Assembly (NCBI RefSeq): GCF_002944315.1
Contig: NZ_CP024314.1
Span: forward strand, 1,426,001 to 1,490,000
DNA: 64,000 bases
Direction of reading: 5' to 3'
From: Rhizobium sp. NXC24
GTDB taxonomy: Bacteria > Pseudomonadota > Alphaproteobacteria > Rhizobiales > Rhizobiaceae
Part shown: in pieces, positions 25,734-35,013 of the stretch
Layout of the letters: the number at the start of each line of letters is the position of its first letter
Position numbering within the stretch: the first letter of the stretch is position 1
Notes under the pieces: generated by a model
What the model was told of the DNA's origin: nothing
What the model saw: the letters and a program-made list of their open reading frames with translations, nothing else
Databases searched by the model: none
Program-made: the position numbers and the translations under genes

Positions 25734-26921
25734 TCAGGAGGCGCTTTCCAGCAGCTTCTTCGCCTTGCCTTCGAACTCCAGGCGCGTATCCTGGTTGGTC
25801 TTAGTGCGTGCCAGGGCGGTGATGCCCTGGACGAAATCGAAGACCGATTCCGGCGGTCGTCCCTCTTCGGACAAGACCATCTCGATCACCTTGCCGGTTT
25901 CACCTTTCGAGAAGCCGCGGCGACGCAGGAAAGTTTCGCGATCTTCGTCCTTGCGGGCGACGATCCGCTCGCGCGCCGCCTTGATGCCGGCCACGAACGG
26001 CGCCGGCGAGGAATTGGCAAAGCTGGTCAATGCAGGCGCTGCTTCGTGCGCGAAACGCTCAGCGGCGAACTTCGAATGTCGAATGGTGATCTCCTCAAAG
26101 TTTTCCGCGCCCCAAAGATTGCGATTGGCGCAAACGGCGCGCAGGTAGAAGGAGGCTATGCCGAGCGTTTTCGACCCGACTTCCGAGTTCCAGGCATAAA
26201 AGCCGCGGAAATAAAGATCCGGCTCTCCGTTTGGCAGCCGCCCGGCTTCGATCGGGTGGGTGTCGTCGACCAGAAACAGGAAAACGTCACGATCCGAGGC
26301 ATAGAGCGTCGTCGTGTCTTTGGTGATGTCGACGAAGGGATTGTGTGTCATGGTCGCCCAATCGAGCACGCCAGGCACCTTCCACATCGTATCGCCGGTG
26401 CCATTACCGGCAATCTTCATTACCGCCGAGACAAGTTCATGGTCCCAGATGCGGCCGTATTCAGGTCCGGTGACGGCCCTAAGTTCGAGCCGTCCATCAT
26501 CCATCTCGAGCGTCTTCACCAGCTCGGCACGATGATTAAGCAGGCCGTGCTGAAGGTTGATGGCGGCAAGTGGCGCCGGCAGCTGGCGCATATAGGTAGC
26601 GGGCGCGCCGACCAGGCTGCAGAGCTGGCCATAGCTCCAATGGGTCGGCGCGAACGCCTGGCGCTGGCCGGGAACAAGGAGCTCGAGCCGGTCAGCGTTG
26701 TCGCGCGTGGCCTCGACGCGGATTGCCGCACTCTCGATTGTTCGCGCCTGAGCCCGGTCGGCTCGGGAGCGGACAGTATCGTAGAGATCCGTCAGCGACA
26801 GGAACCGTTCGTCGTCCGGGCGAGAAAACCATTCCGATGAAACTCGGCCGACCCGCTCGCCGCGGGAAATATCGACTTTGAAACCGGCAGCTATGGGCCG
26901 GGTGTTGGTGGCGGTGTTCAT
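25734..26921 (-). CDS. DUF932 family plasmid/phage protein
   Basis: 395 residues from ATG 26921 with AAGGAG six to seven bases upstream. It fits DUF932, a family found on plasmids and phages: FAPTHWSYGQLCSLVGAPATYM near the start, RAVTGPEYGRIWDHELVSA in the middle, DRDVFLFLVDDTHPIEAG and YFRGFYAWNSEVGSKTLGIA later. The biochemical role is not established; it always travels with the ParB-like and DUF2493 genes. It is intact, unlike the ParB-like gene upstream of it. Confidence 0.88.
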   Translation of the reverse strand: MNTATNTRPIAAGFKVDISRGERVGRVSSEWFSRPDDERFLSLTDLYDTVRSRADRAQARTIESAAIRVEATRDNADRLELLVPGQRQAFAPTHWSYGQLCSLVGAPATYMRQLPAPLAAINLQHGLLNHRAELVKTLEMDDGRLELRAVTGPEYGRIWDHELVSAVMKIAGNGTGDTMWKVPGVLDWATMTHNPFVDITKDTTTLYASDRDVFLFLVDDTHPIEAGRLPNGEPDLYFRGFYAWNSEVGSKTLGIASFYLRAVCANRNLWGAENFEEITIRHSKFAAERFAHEAAPALTSFANSSPAPFVAGIKAARERIVARKDEDRETFLRRRGFSKGETGKVIEMVLSEEGRPPESVFDFVQGITALARTKTNQDTRLEFEGKAKKLLESAS

Positions 26922-26978
26922 ATGACTATCTCCTTAAAAGCAAGAGCCCGGCGCGACGGCCGGGCTGGTTGAGGGAAA

Positions 26979-27203
26979 TCAAGGGCTGAATGGATAACCC
27001 TCGATGGAGGCGCCGGCCTCCCAGTTTTCATCGTCGATAGCTGTGCGGCAGGCCGCGTCCAACGTCTCGGCGGAATAGGTACATGCTACAAGAAACGTTA
27101 GTGACGGGTCGTTTCGATCGTAAAATCGGGCACTGCACTCGCCTAATAACGGATGCGGCCCGGTGTCTTTATCGAAGCCGGCCGTCGGCCAGGACTGACA
27201 AAA
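26979..27203 (-). pseudogene. Start-less coding stretch directly after the ParB-like stop
   Basis: Right after the TAG of the ParB-like gene (27204-27206), the same frame stays open for 74 residues to TGA at 26979. The translation looks genuine (GFDKDTGPHPLLGECSARFY, DDENWEAGASIEGYPFSP) yet has no ATG or GTG. It may be a small gene that lost its start, or the true continuation of something truncated. No family is recognised. Confidence 0.4.
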
Positions 27204-28448
27204 CTATGCTGCTGCATCGAGATGCTGGTTCTCATCGGCAGGCCTGGAGGCATCATCGGCATCTTCGGCCAGGAAAGCCTGTAGATCGGGAGCCATTGCC
27301 TCGTGTGTCTTGCTGTCGGCAAGCTCAACGGCTTCGACAATCGTCTCATCGGTCGAGGCGCCATCCGTGATGAGCCGAAGCGGCTCAGGCAGCCAGCCGG
27401 TACCGATCATCAACCGTTCGGCTTCGCGAGCCATGTCGGCCTTCTTGAGATGGCCGATCAGTTCCGCTGACTGATCGCCTTTCGCCTCGCGGACCGCTTG
27501 CAGGATGCGGACCTTCGTGACGCGGCCAAGGTAGTTGTCAGTGGTCGGTGTCCAGCCAGCTTGGACCATTCCGAAACCGATCGATCGGGCCGGTTGATCG
27601 GCATGTGCGACCGCCCGGGTCCGGTTGTTCCAGGGCTCAATCACCGCGTTGACCGATAGCGAAGCGCAATGCGCAAACAGCGCCTGCCGGCTAACCTCGT
27701 CGAGCGCGAAACAGATCGCGCATCACCACGCCGCCGGCAGCCTTGTAAATGTCGACGCCGGCATAGACAGCACGACGGTCGCTGGCACGGATCGCGGTTT
27801 CGGTTAGCAAGCGGCGGATGTAGTATGGCTCGCGGCTGTGGGACCGGGAGATCGTATCCCAGACCTGCTCCTGGCGGACATGATCGTTGGTGATCGAAAA
27901 CGCCATCACCTGCTCAAGCGTGATTTCGTCTTCGGCATAGAAATCAAGAAGCCGCGGCGAGACCGACGCGAGCCGTAGGCGCTGTTTCACCGTGGCGAGC
28001 GAAATGAAGAAGCGTGCGGCGATCTCTTCTCTCCGAGCCCCTGCGCCCGCAGCGCCTGAAAGGCGCGGAATTGGTCGAGCGGATGAAGGCTGACGCTTTG
28101 GACGTTTTCGGCAAGCGAATCCTGGACCTCAAGTGTGTCACCGCGGCTGACGATGCACGGAACGCTAGCGGTCTTAGTGAGCCGCTTCTGCGACACGAGC
28201 CGCTCAAGGGCACGATAGCGGCGCCCGCCGGCAGGGATGCGGTAAATGCCCGTCTGCTTGCCGTCGGCATCGAGTTCGGGACGGACGTTAAGGCTTGTCA
28301 ACAGACCGCGGTGGGCAATATCTCCCGCAAGATCCTCGATCGACACGCCCGCATTGATCTTGCGTACGTTCTGCTGGCTGAGCACCAGCTTATTGAAGGG
28401 AATGTCGCGGGCTGCACTGAGGGTAAGTTTCTGGATGCCCTGTGCCAT
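27204..28448 (-). pseudogene. ParB-like plasmid partition/nuclease gene, frameshifted and internally shortened
   Basis: ATG 28448 (GGAG upstream) opens a ParB/Srx domain: VLSQQNVRKINAGVSIEDLA, then IYRIPAGGRRYRALERL and DSLAENVQSVSLHPLDQFRA. Near 28026-28030 one base is missing, so GLGE becomes KRSPH; the second frame carries EIAARFFISLATVKQRLRLA onward to VVMRDLF. Near 27703 the frame changes again and resumes as LDEVSRQALFAHCASLSVNAV to the end. In intact relatives a long central region lies between MRDLF and LDEVSR, so a large internal deletion is likely as well. As written it cannot make full ParB. Confidence 0.75.
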
Positions 28449-28666
28449 GTCGTTTCTCCGTAACGGACCGGCCGAAAACTCTCTCCAAACCTCTCAATCC
28501 GTCACAACTCCCCTTCCCTCCTCTTCCTCTCACACCTCCCCTGGCCGACCGCATTAGTCTCGCAAACCGCATCCTTGCTTTGATCCGCGCTTGGCACTGC
28601 CAGCATCAGGGCAATGCTGAATGGCGCCGGACCGGTTTTGCCTTCTGGTACTTGGCGATTGCGGGA

Positions 28667-28942
28667 TCAATCGGTCGATAAGCCGAGAAGAATGATGTCT
28701 CCCCTCGACCAGCCTTCGGCGAGGCTCATCAGAAACTCCATCTCTCGTCTAAGCGTGACGGTCCGACTGACATCGTCGGCATGTTCGGTTTCGGCGCGGA
28801 CGTGATAAAATTCGCCGACCGCAATTCCGGCTGCTTTTCGTTTGTCCTCAAGCGCGGACTTCAAACCTGCAAGCTCATCCTTCACAGCGAAATAGCGCCG
28901 CATTACGGCGATCAAACGCAGGTCGTTTTCTGCTCGATCCAT
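28667..28942 (-). CDS. Small hypothetical helical protein
   Basis: 91 residues from ATG 28942, with GGAAGG upstream. Mostly helical and charged (RRYFAVKDELAGLKSALEDK, REMEFLMSLAEGWSRGD). It lies about 220 bases upstream of the ParB-like gene in the same direction. No family is recognised. Confidence 0.55.
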   Translation of the reverse strand: MDRAENDLRLIAVMRRYFAVKDELAGLKSALEDKRKAAGIAVGEFYHVRAETEHADDVSRTVTLRREMEFLMSLAEGWSRGDIILLGLSTD

Positions 28943-29065
28943 ATTAGCACCTTCCGAAACATTCTGATTAGGAAGGAGCAGATTCGCTCTCTTCTGTCAC
29001 GCCTCGATCGACAATAGTCGACACAGTACTTTAGCGTGGCGCAATATAAAGAGGATGTGAGCTTC

Positions 29066-29206
29066 ATGGCAAAACGAGAAGTCTTCTATTCATCGCCAAT
29101 GAAGGAAGGCTGGAAGGTCTCTTCCGATGGAAAGACCATCTCCCACATACGATGCGAGCCGCAGCGGAGTCCGCTTCCGCGCCTCGCAGGTTATTCCAAG
29201 AGGTAA
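29066..29206 (+). pseudogene. Truncated DUF2188-like gene
   Basis: ATG 29066 follows AGGA and gives MAKREVFYSSPMKEGWKVSS DGKTISH, like the N-terminal half of DUF2188 proteins (75-80 residues). It then turns into an unrelated tail and stops at 29206, overlapping the cyclase gene end. Adding one base near 29138 would continue as TMRAAAESASAPRRLFQE, which resembles the family's middle. So it is probably frameshifted and cut off by the neighbouring gene. Confidence 0.45.
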
Positions 29207-30744
29207 GTTGTGTATCTCCCGATGCCGCGAATATGCATGATTTCCCGGCGGGCGGGCGGGCGTCCCTCGCCAAGTGCATCGTAGGTCGTTTGCGATATCT
29301 GAATGTGACCCGGTACGCCGCACGACTCCATTCGACTGGCAACGTTGACCGTATGTCCCCAAACATCATAGACAAAACGTTTCCGTCCAATTAGTCCGGC
29401 TACGACTGGCCCGCTATGGATGCCGATCCGCAAGGTGAGTGCTGATCCATCATCCGCGTCTTTAGGCATTTCAGCCAGCATTGCCTGGGCGAAGGCAACG
29501 CCCGCCTCAGCGTGATCCACGCGGGAGTCCGGTAATCCAGAGGCCGCCATATAAGCATCACCGATCGTCTTGATTTTTTCGATACCATATTGATCCGCAA
29601 GCGTGTCGAAACGACTAAACAAGTCTCCTAGTCTCCGGACGAGTGCTGCCGCCGGCGTTCGTGCTGCAAATTCCGTGAAATTGACGATGTCGGCGAAGAT
29701 AATAGTCGCCATATCGATGCGATCGGCGATCATTTCCTCTCCGTTCGCAAGCCGCTGCACGACCTGTGTGGGAAGAATTGCATGAAGTAAAGCATTTGCC
29801 CGCTCCTTCTCGAATTCTATCTGCGCCAGATATTGGTTCTCCCGCGTTCGCCAACGACGACGCTCAAGGCAGGCGGCAATGCGCGCTTTAAGCAGGACGG
29901 AATTGATCGGTTTGCGAAGATAGTCCTCCGCCCCAGCTTCAATGCACCGGGCAACGGCGTCATCATCCTTCAGGCCAGAAATCATCACGACCGGGATCTC
30001 GCGAAACTGGCGGTTCGCTTTAAGCTGGCCTAAAAGCTCTATGCCGTTCATGTCGGGCATCAGGACATCGGCTAACACGAGATCGAATTCCTGCTGACCG
30101 AAGATACGAAGCGCCTCGTCGCCGGAGCTTGCCGCAACGACGGTGTGTCCATCGCGGCAGAGGCGTCTGGACAAGAGATCGCGATTTGACGCGGTGTCGT
30201 CGACGACAAGGATACGCCCTGCGCGCTCCGTTAAGGGCGAAGCATGCGTCGCCATTGTCTTGGCCAGATCGGCGGCAATCGTTCCGTCGAATGTCGGCTG
30301 AAATTCCTGATCCGCATCGCGGGACGATCCATCAAGAGTTTCGTCAATCTGCGCAAGCAAATTGCGGCTTTCACGAATGACCTTCGACACATCCTCCAGC
30401 AGACGCGTCGGCAAGGTATCGGCGAAGTCCTCGATCAACATCTCGGAATAACCGAGAATGGCATTCATGGGCGTTCTAAGATCGTGTCGCAAAAGTTTAT
30501 CGAGCGAGGGGGCGTTCCCAATCTCCGGCGTTTCAACGTCGAGAAGCCGCTTGATCAATGCATTCAGCTCCCGGGCGGCGCTCAATATCCTTTCAACGTC
30601 CGGCAAAGCATCACGGGGTCCCGCTTCACGCACCTCCTCCGTGATCAGTTCCTGATACCCCAGAATGGCCTGGGCCGGATCCACGATGTTTTGGGCAATT
30701 TTGGCGATATACATACGATGCCCGATGCCCCGAGTTTGAGCCAT
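29191..30744 (-). CDS. DHp-like / receiver / class III nucleotide cyclase protein
   Basis: 517 residues. An N-terminal helical part carries a histidine-kinase-like H-box (LLRHDLRTPMNAILGYSEML, about residues 84-103) but no ATPase domain follows. A receiver comes next (about 175-295): ILVVDDTASNRDLL, phospho-acceptor Asp in LVLADVLMPDM, Lys in DYLRKPIN. The C-terminus is a class III cyclase (about 340-517): metal Asp in IFADIVNFTEFA, EKIKTIGDAYMA with Lys and the second Asp, VYDVWG and NVASRM. The base-selecting Lys/Asp favour ATP, so cAMP is the likely product. It starts six bases after the receiver gene and closes the operon. Confidence 0.9.
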   Translation of the reverse strand: MAQTRGIGHRMYIAKIAQNIVDPAQAILGYQELITEEVREAGPRDALPDVERILSAARELNALIKRLLDVETPEIGNAPSLDKLLRHDLRTPMNAILGYSEMLIEDFADTLPTRLLEDVSKVIRESRNLLAQIDETLDGSSRDADQEFQPTFDGTIAADLAKTMATHASPLTERAGRILVVDDTASNRDLLSRRLCRDGHTVVAASSGDEALRIFGQQEFDLVLADVLMPDMNGIELLGQLKANRQFREIPVVMISGLKDDDAVARCIEAGAEDYLRKPINSVLLKARIAACLERRRWRTRENQYLAQIEFEKERANALLHAILPTQVVQRLANGEEMIADRIDMATIIFADIVNFTEFAARTPAAALVRRLGDLFSRFDTLADQYGIEKIKTIGDAYMAASGLPDSRVDHAEAGVAFAQAMLAEMPKDADDGSALTLRIGIHSGPVVAGLIGRKRFVYDVWGHTVNVASRMESCGVPGHIQISQTTYDALGEGRPPARREIMHIRGIGRYTTYLLE

Positions 30745-30749
30745 GATCG

Positions 30750-31115
30750 CTACCCTCCGGTCAGACGCGCGATCTTGTCGAGCAGACCCGGCAGTTCGAT
30801 CGGTTTGGTATCGTAATCGTCACAACCTGCCTCGATTGCCTTTTCCCGGTCGCCGGCCATCGCATGGGCAGTAAGTGCGATCACAGGTATGGCAGCGGTA
30901 AGGGGATTTTTTTTGATCCGCTTTGTTGCTTCCCAGCCGTCAATGACAGGAAGGCTCATATCCATCAAAACCAAGTCCGGTCGCGCAGTCACAGCAGCCT
31001 CGACACCGGCGAGCCCATCGGTTGCGCTGACAACTTCGTAACCGCGTTTCTCCAAGCGGCGGGAGAGCATATCGCGGTTCATCTCATTGTCCTCGACGAG
31101 AAGAATTTTGACCAT
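30750..31115 (-). CDS. Stand-alone CheY/DivK-like response receiver
   Basis: 121 residues from ATG 31115 (GAGAGAGG upstream); the frame is open further up but overlaps the kinase end. It is a single receiver domain: VKILLVEDNEMNRDMLSRRL, phospho-Asp in LVLMDMSLPVIDGW, Thr/Ala in VIALTAHAM and Lys in DYDTKPIELP. There is no output domain, so it should act as a phosphotransfer or docking intermediate between the hybrid kinase upstream and the cyclase protein downstream. Confidence 0.92.
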   Translation of the reverse strand: MVKILLVEDNEMNRDMLSRRLEKRGYEVVSATDGLAGVEAAVTARPDLVLMDMSLPVIDGWEATKRIKKNPLTAAIPVIALTAHAMAGDREKAIEAGCDDYDTKPIELPGLLDKIARLTGG

Positions 31116-31129
31116 GCCAACCTCTCTCC

Positions 31130-33844
31130 TCAAGCCTCTTCCTTTTGCGGAAGATGCCGCTTTAAAGCTGCAATCAGATCGGTGCGACCTTTGGTTCCCT
31201 TTCTGACGATTTCCTTGGCCCGAACACCCAACCAATCGAGCTCTTCCCGCGTCAAGTCTTTCGACGTGACGATAACGACGGGAATATCTGCCAAGTCGTT
31301 CCGGTCCTTGATCACCTGAAGGAACGTGAAACCATCCATGTTCGGCATCATCAGGTCGAGAACCATAATCGTCGGCCGTCCGGCTTCAAGTTGCTTGAGA
31401 CCATGGTGACCGTCAGCCGCCTCGCGAACCCTCCAACCCTCGCGGACGAGGACCCGGCGAAAAAGATCGCGCGTTGCAGGATCGTCGTCGACGATAAGCA
31501 CATCATGCCGTGCTTCACCGGCAACTGCGTTCAGAGTATCGATGAGTTGTTGGGGATTAATCGGCTTGATCAAATGGTCAACGGCACCGAACGCCAGGCC
31601 CATCTCGCGATCGGCCACAACTGTCGCGAGGATGACGGGAATATCGCAGATAGCCTCGTCCGACTTGATTTCGCGCAGGACGGACCAACCGTCTTGACCA
31701 GGCATGATCACGTCAAGAACGATGGCGTCCGGATGCAATTTGCGGATTTTTGCCAAGCCTTCTTCCCCGCCCGTCGCCTCGATCACGGCAAAACCTGCAC
31801 CGCGAACGGCGTCGGAGACGAATTTGCGAGCCCGCGCCTCATCATCGACCACGAGAACCGTTGGGCGCGCGCCCGCATCTTCAACGGCATCGCTTTGCGG
31901 TGCATCTTGCCGGACAATATCTGTTCTGGTGATCGCAGGGATTGTGAAACGAAAGGTCGAACCCTTTCCGAACTCACTATCGACCGTAATCGTGCCGCCC
32001 ATCATCTTGACGAAATGCTGGGTGATGGTCAGACCAAGGCCGGTCCCGCCGTAATTCCGCGTCGTCGACGAATCCACCTGTACGAATGCATGGAATAGCT
32101 TTTTCTGCTGCTCCTTCGTCATGCCGATGCCGCTGTCACTGACGGCAAATTCGAGCCACTCGCCCACCTCATCCTCATAGCGCCGCACCGACAGCTTGAT
32201 CTCGCCGTTCTCGGTAAATTTGGCGGCATTCGAGAGAAGATTGAATAGGTTCTGCCGCAACTTCGTCTTATCGGTCTCGATCTGGTCCTGCTCCACGGAG
32301 GCGCTCACCAGCAGGCGATTGCCCTTTTTGGCGATCAGCGGAGCGACGGTATTTTGAACATCGGCAAGGAGCTGTCTTAGACTGAGGCGCTCAACGTAAA
32401 GCTCCATCTTGCCCGCCTCGATCTTGGAGAGATCGAGAACGTCATTGATAAGCGCGAGGAGGTGGCGCCCCGAGCCCATGATTTTATTGAGATCCGCGAT
32501 AAACTCGGCTTGTCCAAGATCGCTGGCATCCTCGATGAGCATTTCGCTATATCCGATGATCGCATTCAAAGGAGTGCGCAGCTCGTGGCTCATGGAGGCG
32601 AGGAAACGGCTCTTCTCTTCACTGGCGACCTCCGCGCCACGCTTCGCCTCTTCCAGCTCTGCCTGTCGGTTCTTCAGATCCGATATATCCGTGTAGACCG
32701 CCACGGTGCCGCCCTCCGGCGTCTTTCGCTTGGCAATGCGCAACCATGTTCCATTGGCGAATTGTCGCTCGATCATGCCGCGAGGCTCGCGGTGACGCTG
32801 CATGGCTTCAGCGATCCAATTTTCAATGCCGCCGCTTCCAATGTCGGTCGTGCCGCGTTCTGCCTGCGCACGAACGATTTCTTCAAAGGCTCTTCCCGGC
32901 GTCATGAGGTCCGCCGTGCCGGGAAACAGTTGAAGATAGCGTTGGTTGACCAGAACCAGCCGATCATTCGCGTCAAAGAACGCAAAGCCATCGGGGATGG
33001 TTTCGATCGCCGTCATCACGGTGTTGCGCTGGCGCTCGGCGGCTGCTTCAAGCTCGCGACGCTCGGCCTGACTGTCACGCAGCAACCGCAGCGTCTTTGA
33101 AAGTTTTCCGAATTCATCGCTGCCTTCTGGCGGCAGTTCGACGTCCTCCTGTCCTCTCGTCAGTTGGGTCATCGCTTTGTCGATCCGGCCAAGCGGCAGG
33201 AGGATGGAGCGTAGCACCAGCCAGGTCATCAGAATGCAGGCGAGCGTCGTTACTCCAACTGCGATCAGCGCACGGATATAGGTGTTGCGCGCCGTCGCAT
33301 CGGCCGCGTCACGAGCCAGATCGGCTTCGTTCTCGAGACGCTGCTCGAGCGACATGAGCACGGAATCGATTTGGTCGCTATAGTTTCTGGCAGCCGCCAG
33401 TCGCGTGTTTCCTATGACCCTGTTGTCGTTTGTGTAGGCATCAACGGCCTGCATTGCTTTTTCAAAATAGGCATCCGAACCCTTTTGGATCGTGTTGGCT
33501 TCATCGGGTGCGAAGACCTTGATGCGAACGAGGTCTTGTCCGAGCGCTTTGCGGGCTTCTTGCGCGCGCCGTTCCGAAAGCGTCAAAAGGCTGACGGATA
33601 GATCCGTTAACCAATAGCGAACCTCGCCAAAATGACGATGCGCCTTGGCAGCATCGTCGAACATATGAAAACGTGCATTCGCCTCCTCAACACGCCGCTG
33701 ATTTTCACGAAGATCATGCGCCATGAAGGCGACGCTGAGGAGCAACGCGACCAAAAGCGCGGCCGAAAGACAGATAAGGCGAAGCGGAATCTTTCGATCG
33801 GTCAAGCGGCCGATCCGCATTGGAATGGGGACAAAGGCGCTCAT
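31130..33844 (-). CDS. Membrane hybrid histidine kinase with HAMP, PAS and two receivers
   Basis: 904 residues. One membrane helix near 22-42, a periplasmic helical domain to about 195, a second helix near 198-220, HAMP, a PAS domain (about 285-395, [20 protein letters not shown]), the H-box [20 protein letters not shown] with His about 418, then a HATPase domain ([33 protein letters not shown]). Two receivers follow: [13 protein letters not shown] with Asp in [12 protein letters not shown], and [14 protein letters not shown] with Asp in [12 protein letters not shown]. The gene overlaps the DUF3365 gene by four bases, which suggests the periplasmic haem protein feeds it its signal. Confidence 0.92.
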   Translation of the reverse strand: MSAFVPIPMRIGRLTDRKIPLRLICLSAALLVALLLSVAFMAHDLRENQRRVEEANARFHMFDDAAKAHRHFGEVRYWLTDLSVSLLTLSERRAQEARKALGQDLVRIKVFAPDEANTIQKGSDAYFEKAMQAVDAYTNDNRVIGNTRLAAARNYSDQIDSVLMSLEQRLENEADLARDAADATARNTYIRALIAVGVTTLACILMTWLVLRSILLPLGRIDKAMTQLTRGQEDVELPPEGSDEFGKLSKTLRLLRDSQAERRELEAAAERQRNTVMTAIETIPDGFAFFDANDRLVLVNQRYLQLFPGTADLMTPGRAFEEIVRAQAERGTTDIGSGGIENWIAEAMQRHREPRGMIERQFANGTWLRIAKRKTPEGGTVAVYTDISDLKNRQAELEEAKRGAEVASEEKSRFLASMSHELRTPLNAIIGYSEMLIEDASDLGQAEFIADLNKIMGSGRHLLALINDVLDLSKIEAGKMELYVERLSLRQLLADVQNTVAPLIAKKGNRLLVSASVEQDQIETDKTKLRQNLFNLLSNAAKFTENGEIKLSVRRYEDEVGEWLEFAVSDSGIGMTKEQQKKLFHAFVQVDSSTTRNYGGTGLGLTITQHFVKMMGGTITVDSEFGKGSTFRFTIPAITRTDIVRQDAPQSDAVEDAGARPTVLVVDDEARARKFVSDAVRGAGFAVIEATGGEEGLAKIRKLHPDAIVLDVIMPGQDGWSVLREIKSDEAICDIPVILATVVADREMGLAFGAVDHLIKPINPQQLIDTLNAVAGEARHDVLIVDDDPATRDLFRRVLVREGWRVREAADGHHGLKQLEAGRPTIMVLDLMMPNMDGFTFLQVIKDRNDLADIPVVIVTSKDLTREELDWLGVRAKEIVRKGTKGRTDLIAALKRHLPQKEEA

Positions 33845-34587
33845 TTAAACAGCGTAATGCTGATCGCACCGGCTAACTCGCCTTCAGCTTTACCCTCCTT
33901 CGGGTAACCTGTTACATCAACCTCGCCTTTAGGTCCGCCGTGACACGTCAGGCAGGATGCCGAGTAGTATTCAGGGATTAGCATGCGAAAAGATTGACGG
34001 CCGTTCACCTCAACCTCCTCGGTAAAGGGTTTGCCTTTCGGCCAATCGGGAGATAGAAAATTGCTCTCTATGACATGCTGTTCCCACTCATCCGGGCGCG
34101 CCTTGCGATTGCGGATCAACTCCTCCGGCGCCGTCACCTTCATCTTCGCCTTGTCGCCGACCTTTTCCCCGAAACGTTCATTGACCAACCGAGCGAAAGT
34201 CGAGGGAATGAATCCCTTGAAACCCACACCCTTCATGTCGATCATGCTTTGATGCTCGTCGACAACTTCCTTTATCGCCGCGACCTGCGCGTCGAACAAT
34301 TGCTTGTCGAAAGGATTGTAATTTTGATCCGATATGGAATCGCCCTTGCGCTGGGCAAAGATCTGTAGCGCTTCGTTGACGACGCGTTGACCCGTGAGGT
34401 CCTTTTCTCCGAGGGATTCGTCGTTGATAAGTTTTTGATAACCCGAAATGACAGTCCGGCCGGCGCGCAACAACGCGGCAAGCCGTTCACCCGTTCTCAT
34501 GTCATCTTCGTCGGCAAGAACAAAGCCCGCCAAAAGAAAGGTCGCGGCGCATGCCAAACAGACACCAGATATTAGGCCACGCCGCAT
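33841..34587 (-). CDS. Periplasmic DUF3365 (Tll0287-like) haem sensor protein
   Basis: 248 residues with a signal peptide ([21 protein letters not shown]). The DUF3365 body includes FNPFD-like [29 protein letters not shown] and, near residues 211-216, a c-type haem motif CLTCHGG within [13 protein letters not shown]. The family's known structure (cyanobacterial Tll0287) is a PAS-like c-haem fold, considered a redox or gas sensor. Translational overlap with the kinase (ATGA) implies partnership. It is the first gene of the operon; its promoter should lie in 34588-34680. Confidence 0.88.
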   Translation of the reverse strand: MRRGLISGVCLACAATFLLAGFVLADEDDMRTGERLAALLRAGRTVISGYQKLINDESLGEKDLTGQRVVNEALQIFAQRKGDSISDQNYNPFDKQLFDAQVAAIKEVVDEHQSMIDMKGVGFKGFIPSTFARLVNERFGEKVGDKAKMKVTAPEELIRNRKARPDEWEQHVIESNFLSPDWPKGKPFTEEVEVNGRQSFRMLIPEYYSASCLTCHGGPKGEVDVTGYPKEGKAEGELAGAISITLFK

Positions 34588-34686
34588 GTTGAGCCTCGTA
34601 GTATAGGACCCGGGTCGCGATACTATCAGTTTGTGCTAAAATTCAAAAGTCATTAGTAATGGTCAAGGATGCCTCACAGTCCCCTT

Positions 34687-34890
34687 TCACGCTGCGACGA
34701 CGATGGATATTGTGCCAAGGAGGCGGCCATCGCTTCCGCTGAAAAGCAAACATGCAGCGGCATTTAACGTGGTTCCCCTGACATCCGGCGGCTCCCCTTT
34801 CGAAGCCGCCCCTATGCTCCAAACTTCTTGCCCGGCACCGATGCGATGCGGGCAATCCCACTCGACATCGTGGCTTGGGTCGATGCTCAT
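34687..34890 (-). CDS. Possible small ORF or regulator fragment
   Basis: 67 residues from ATG 34890 (MSIDPSHDVEWDCPHRIGAG, ending GRLLGTISIVVAA). The frame is open about 15 codons further upstream. The ending resembles a GAF-type ligand domain strand, so it could be a fragment of a larger regulator. No ribosome site stands out. Confidence 0.3.
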   Translation of the reverse strand: MSIDPSHDVEWDCPHRIGAGQEVWSIGAASKGEPPDVRGTTLNAAACLLFSGSDGRLLGTISIVVAA

Positions 34891-34972
34891 AAGCGTGCCG
34901 AAGCTGGCAAAACCACATAAACGTTTAAGCCTCGCCGTAGCTGACAGTCACGATCGCTACACCATGCGATGT

Positions 34973-35007
34973 CAACCGAAGCATGCGAATACGGCATGCT
35001 TCGGTTG
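34973..35007. terminator. Strong 14-bp hairpin, T-tract on the plus strand
   Basis: CAACCGAAGCATGC (34973-34986) pairs perfectly with 34994-35007 across a 7-base loop, followed on the + strand by GGA and six T. It lies seven bases past the stop of the minus-strand binding-protein gene. For that gene it lacks a T-tract, but the stem alone could protect the message end. Confidence 0.6.
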
Positions 35008-35013
35008 GATTTT

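Noticed and set aside
34599..34625. TAGTAT/ATACTA inverted repeat upstream of the DUF3365 gene
   Set aside because: Only six bases per arm with a 15-base spacer; could easily be chance, so not listed as an operator.
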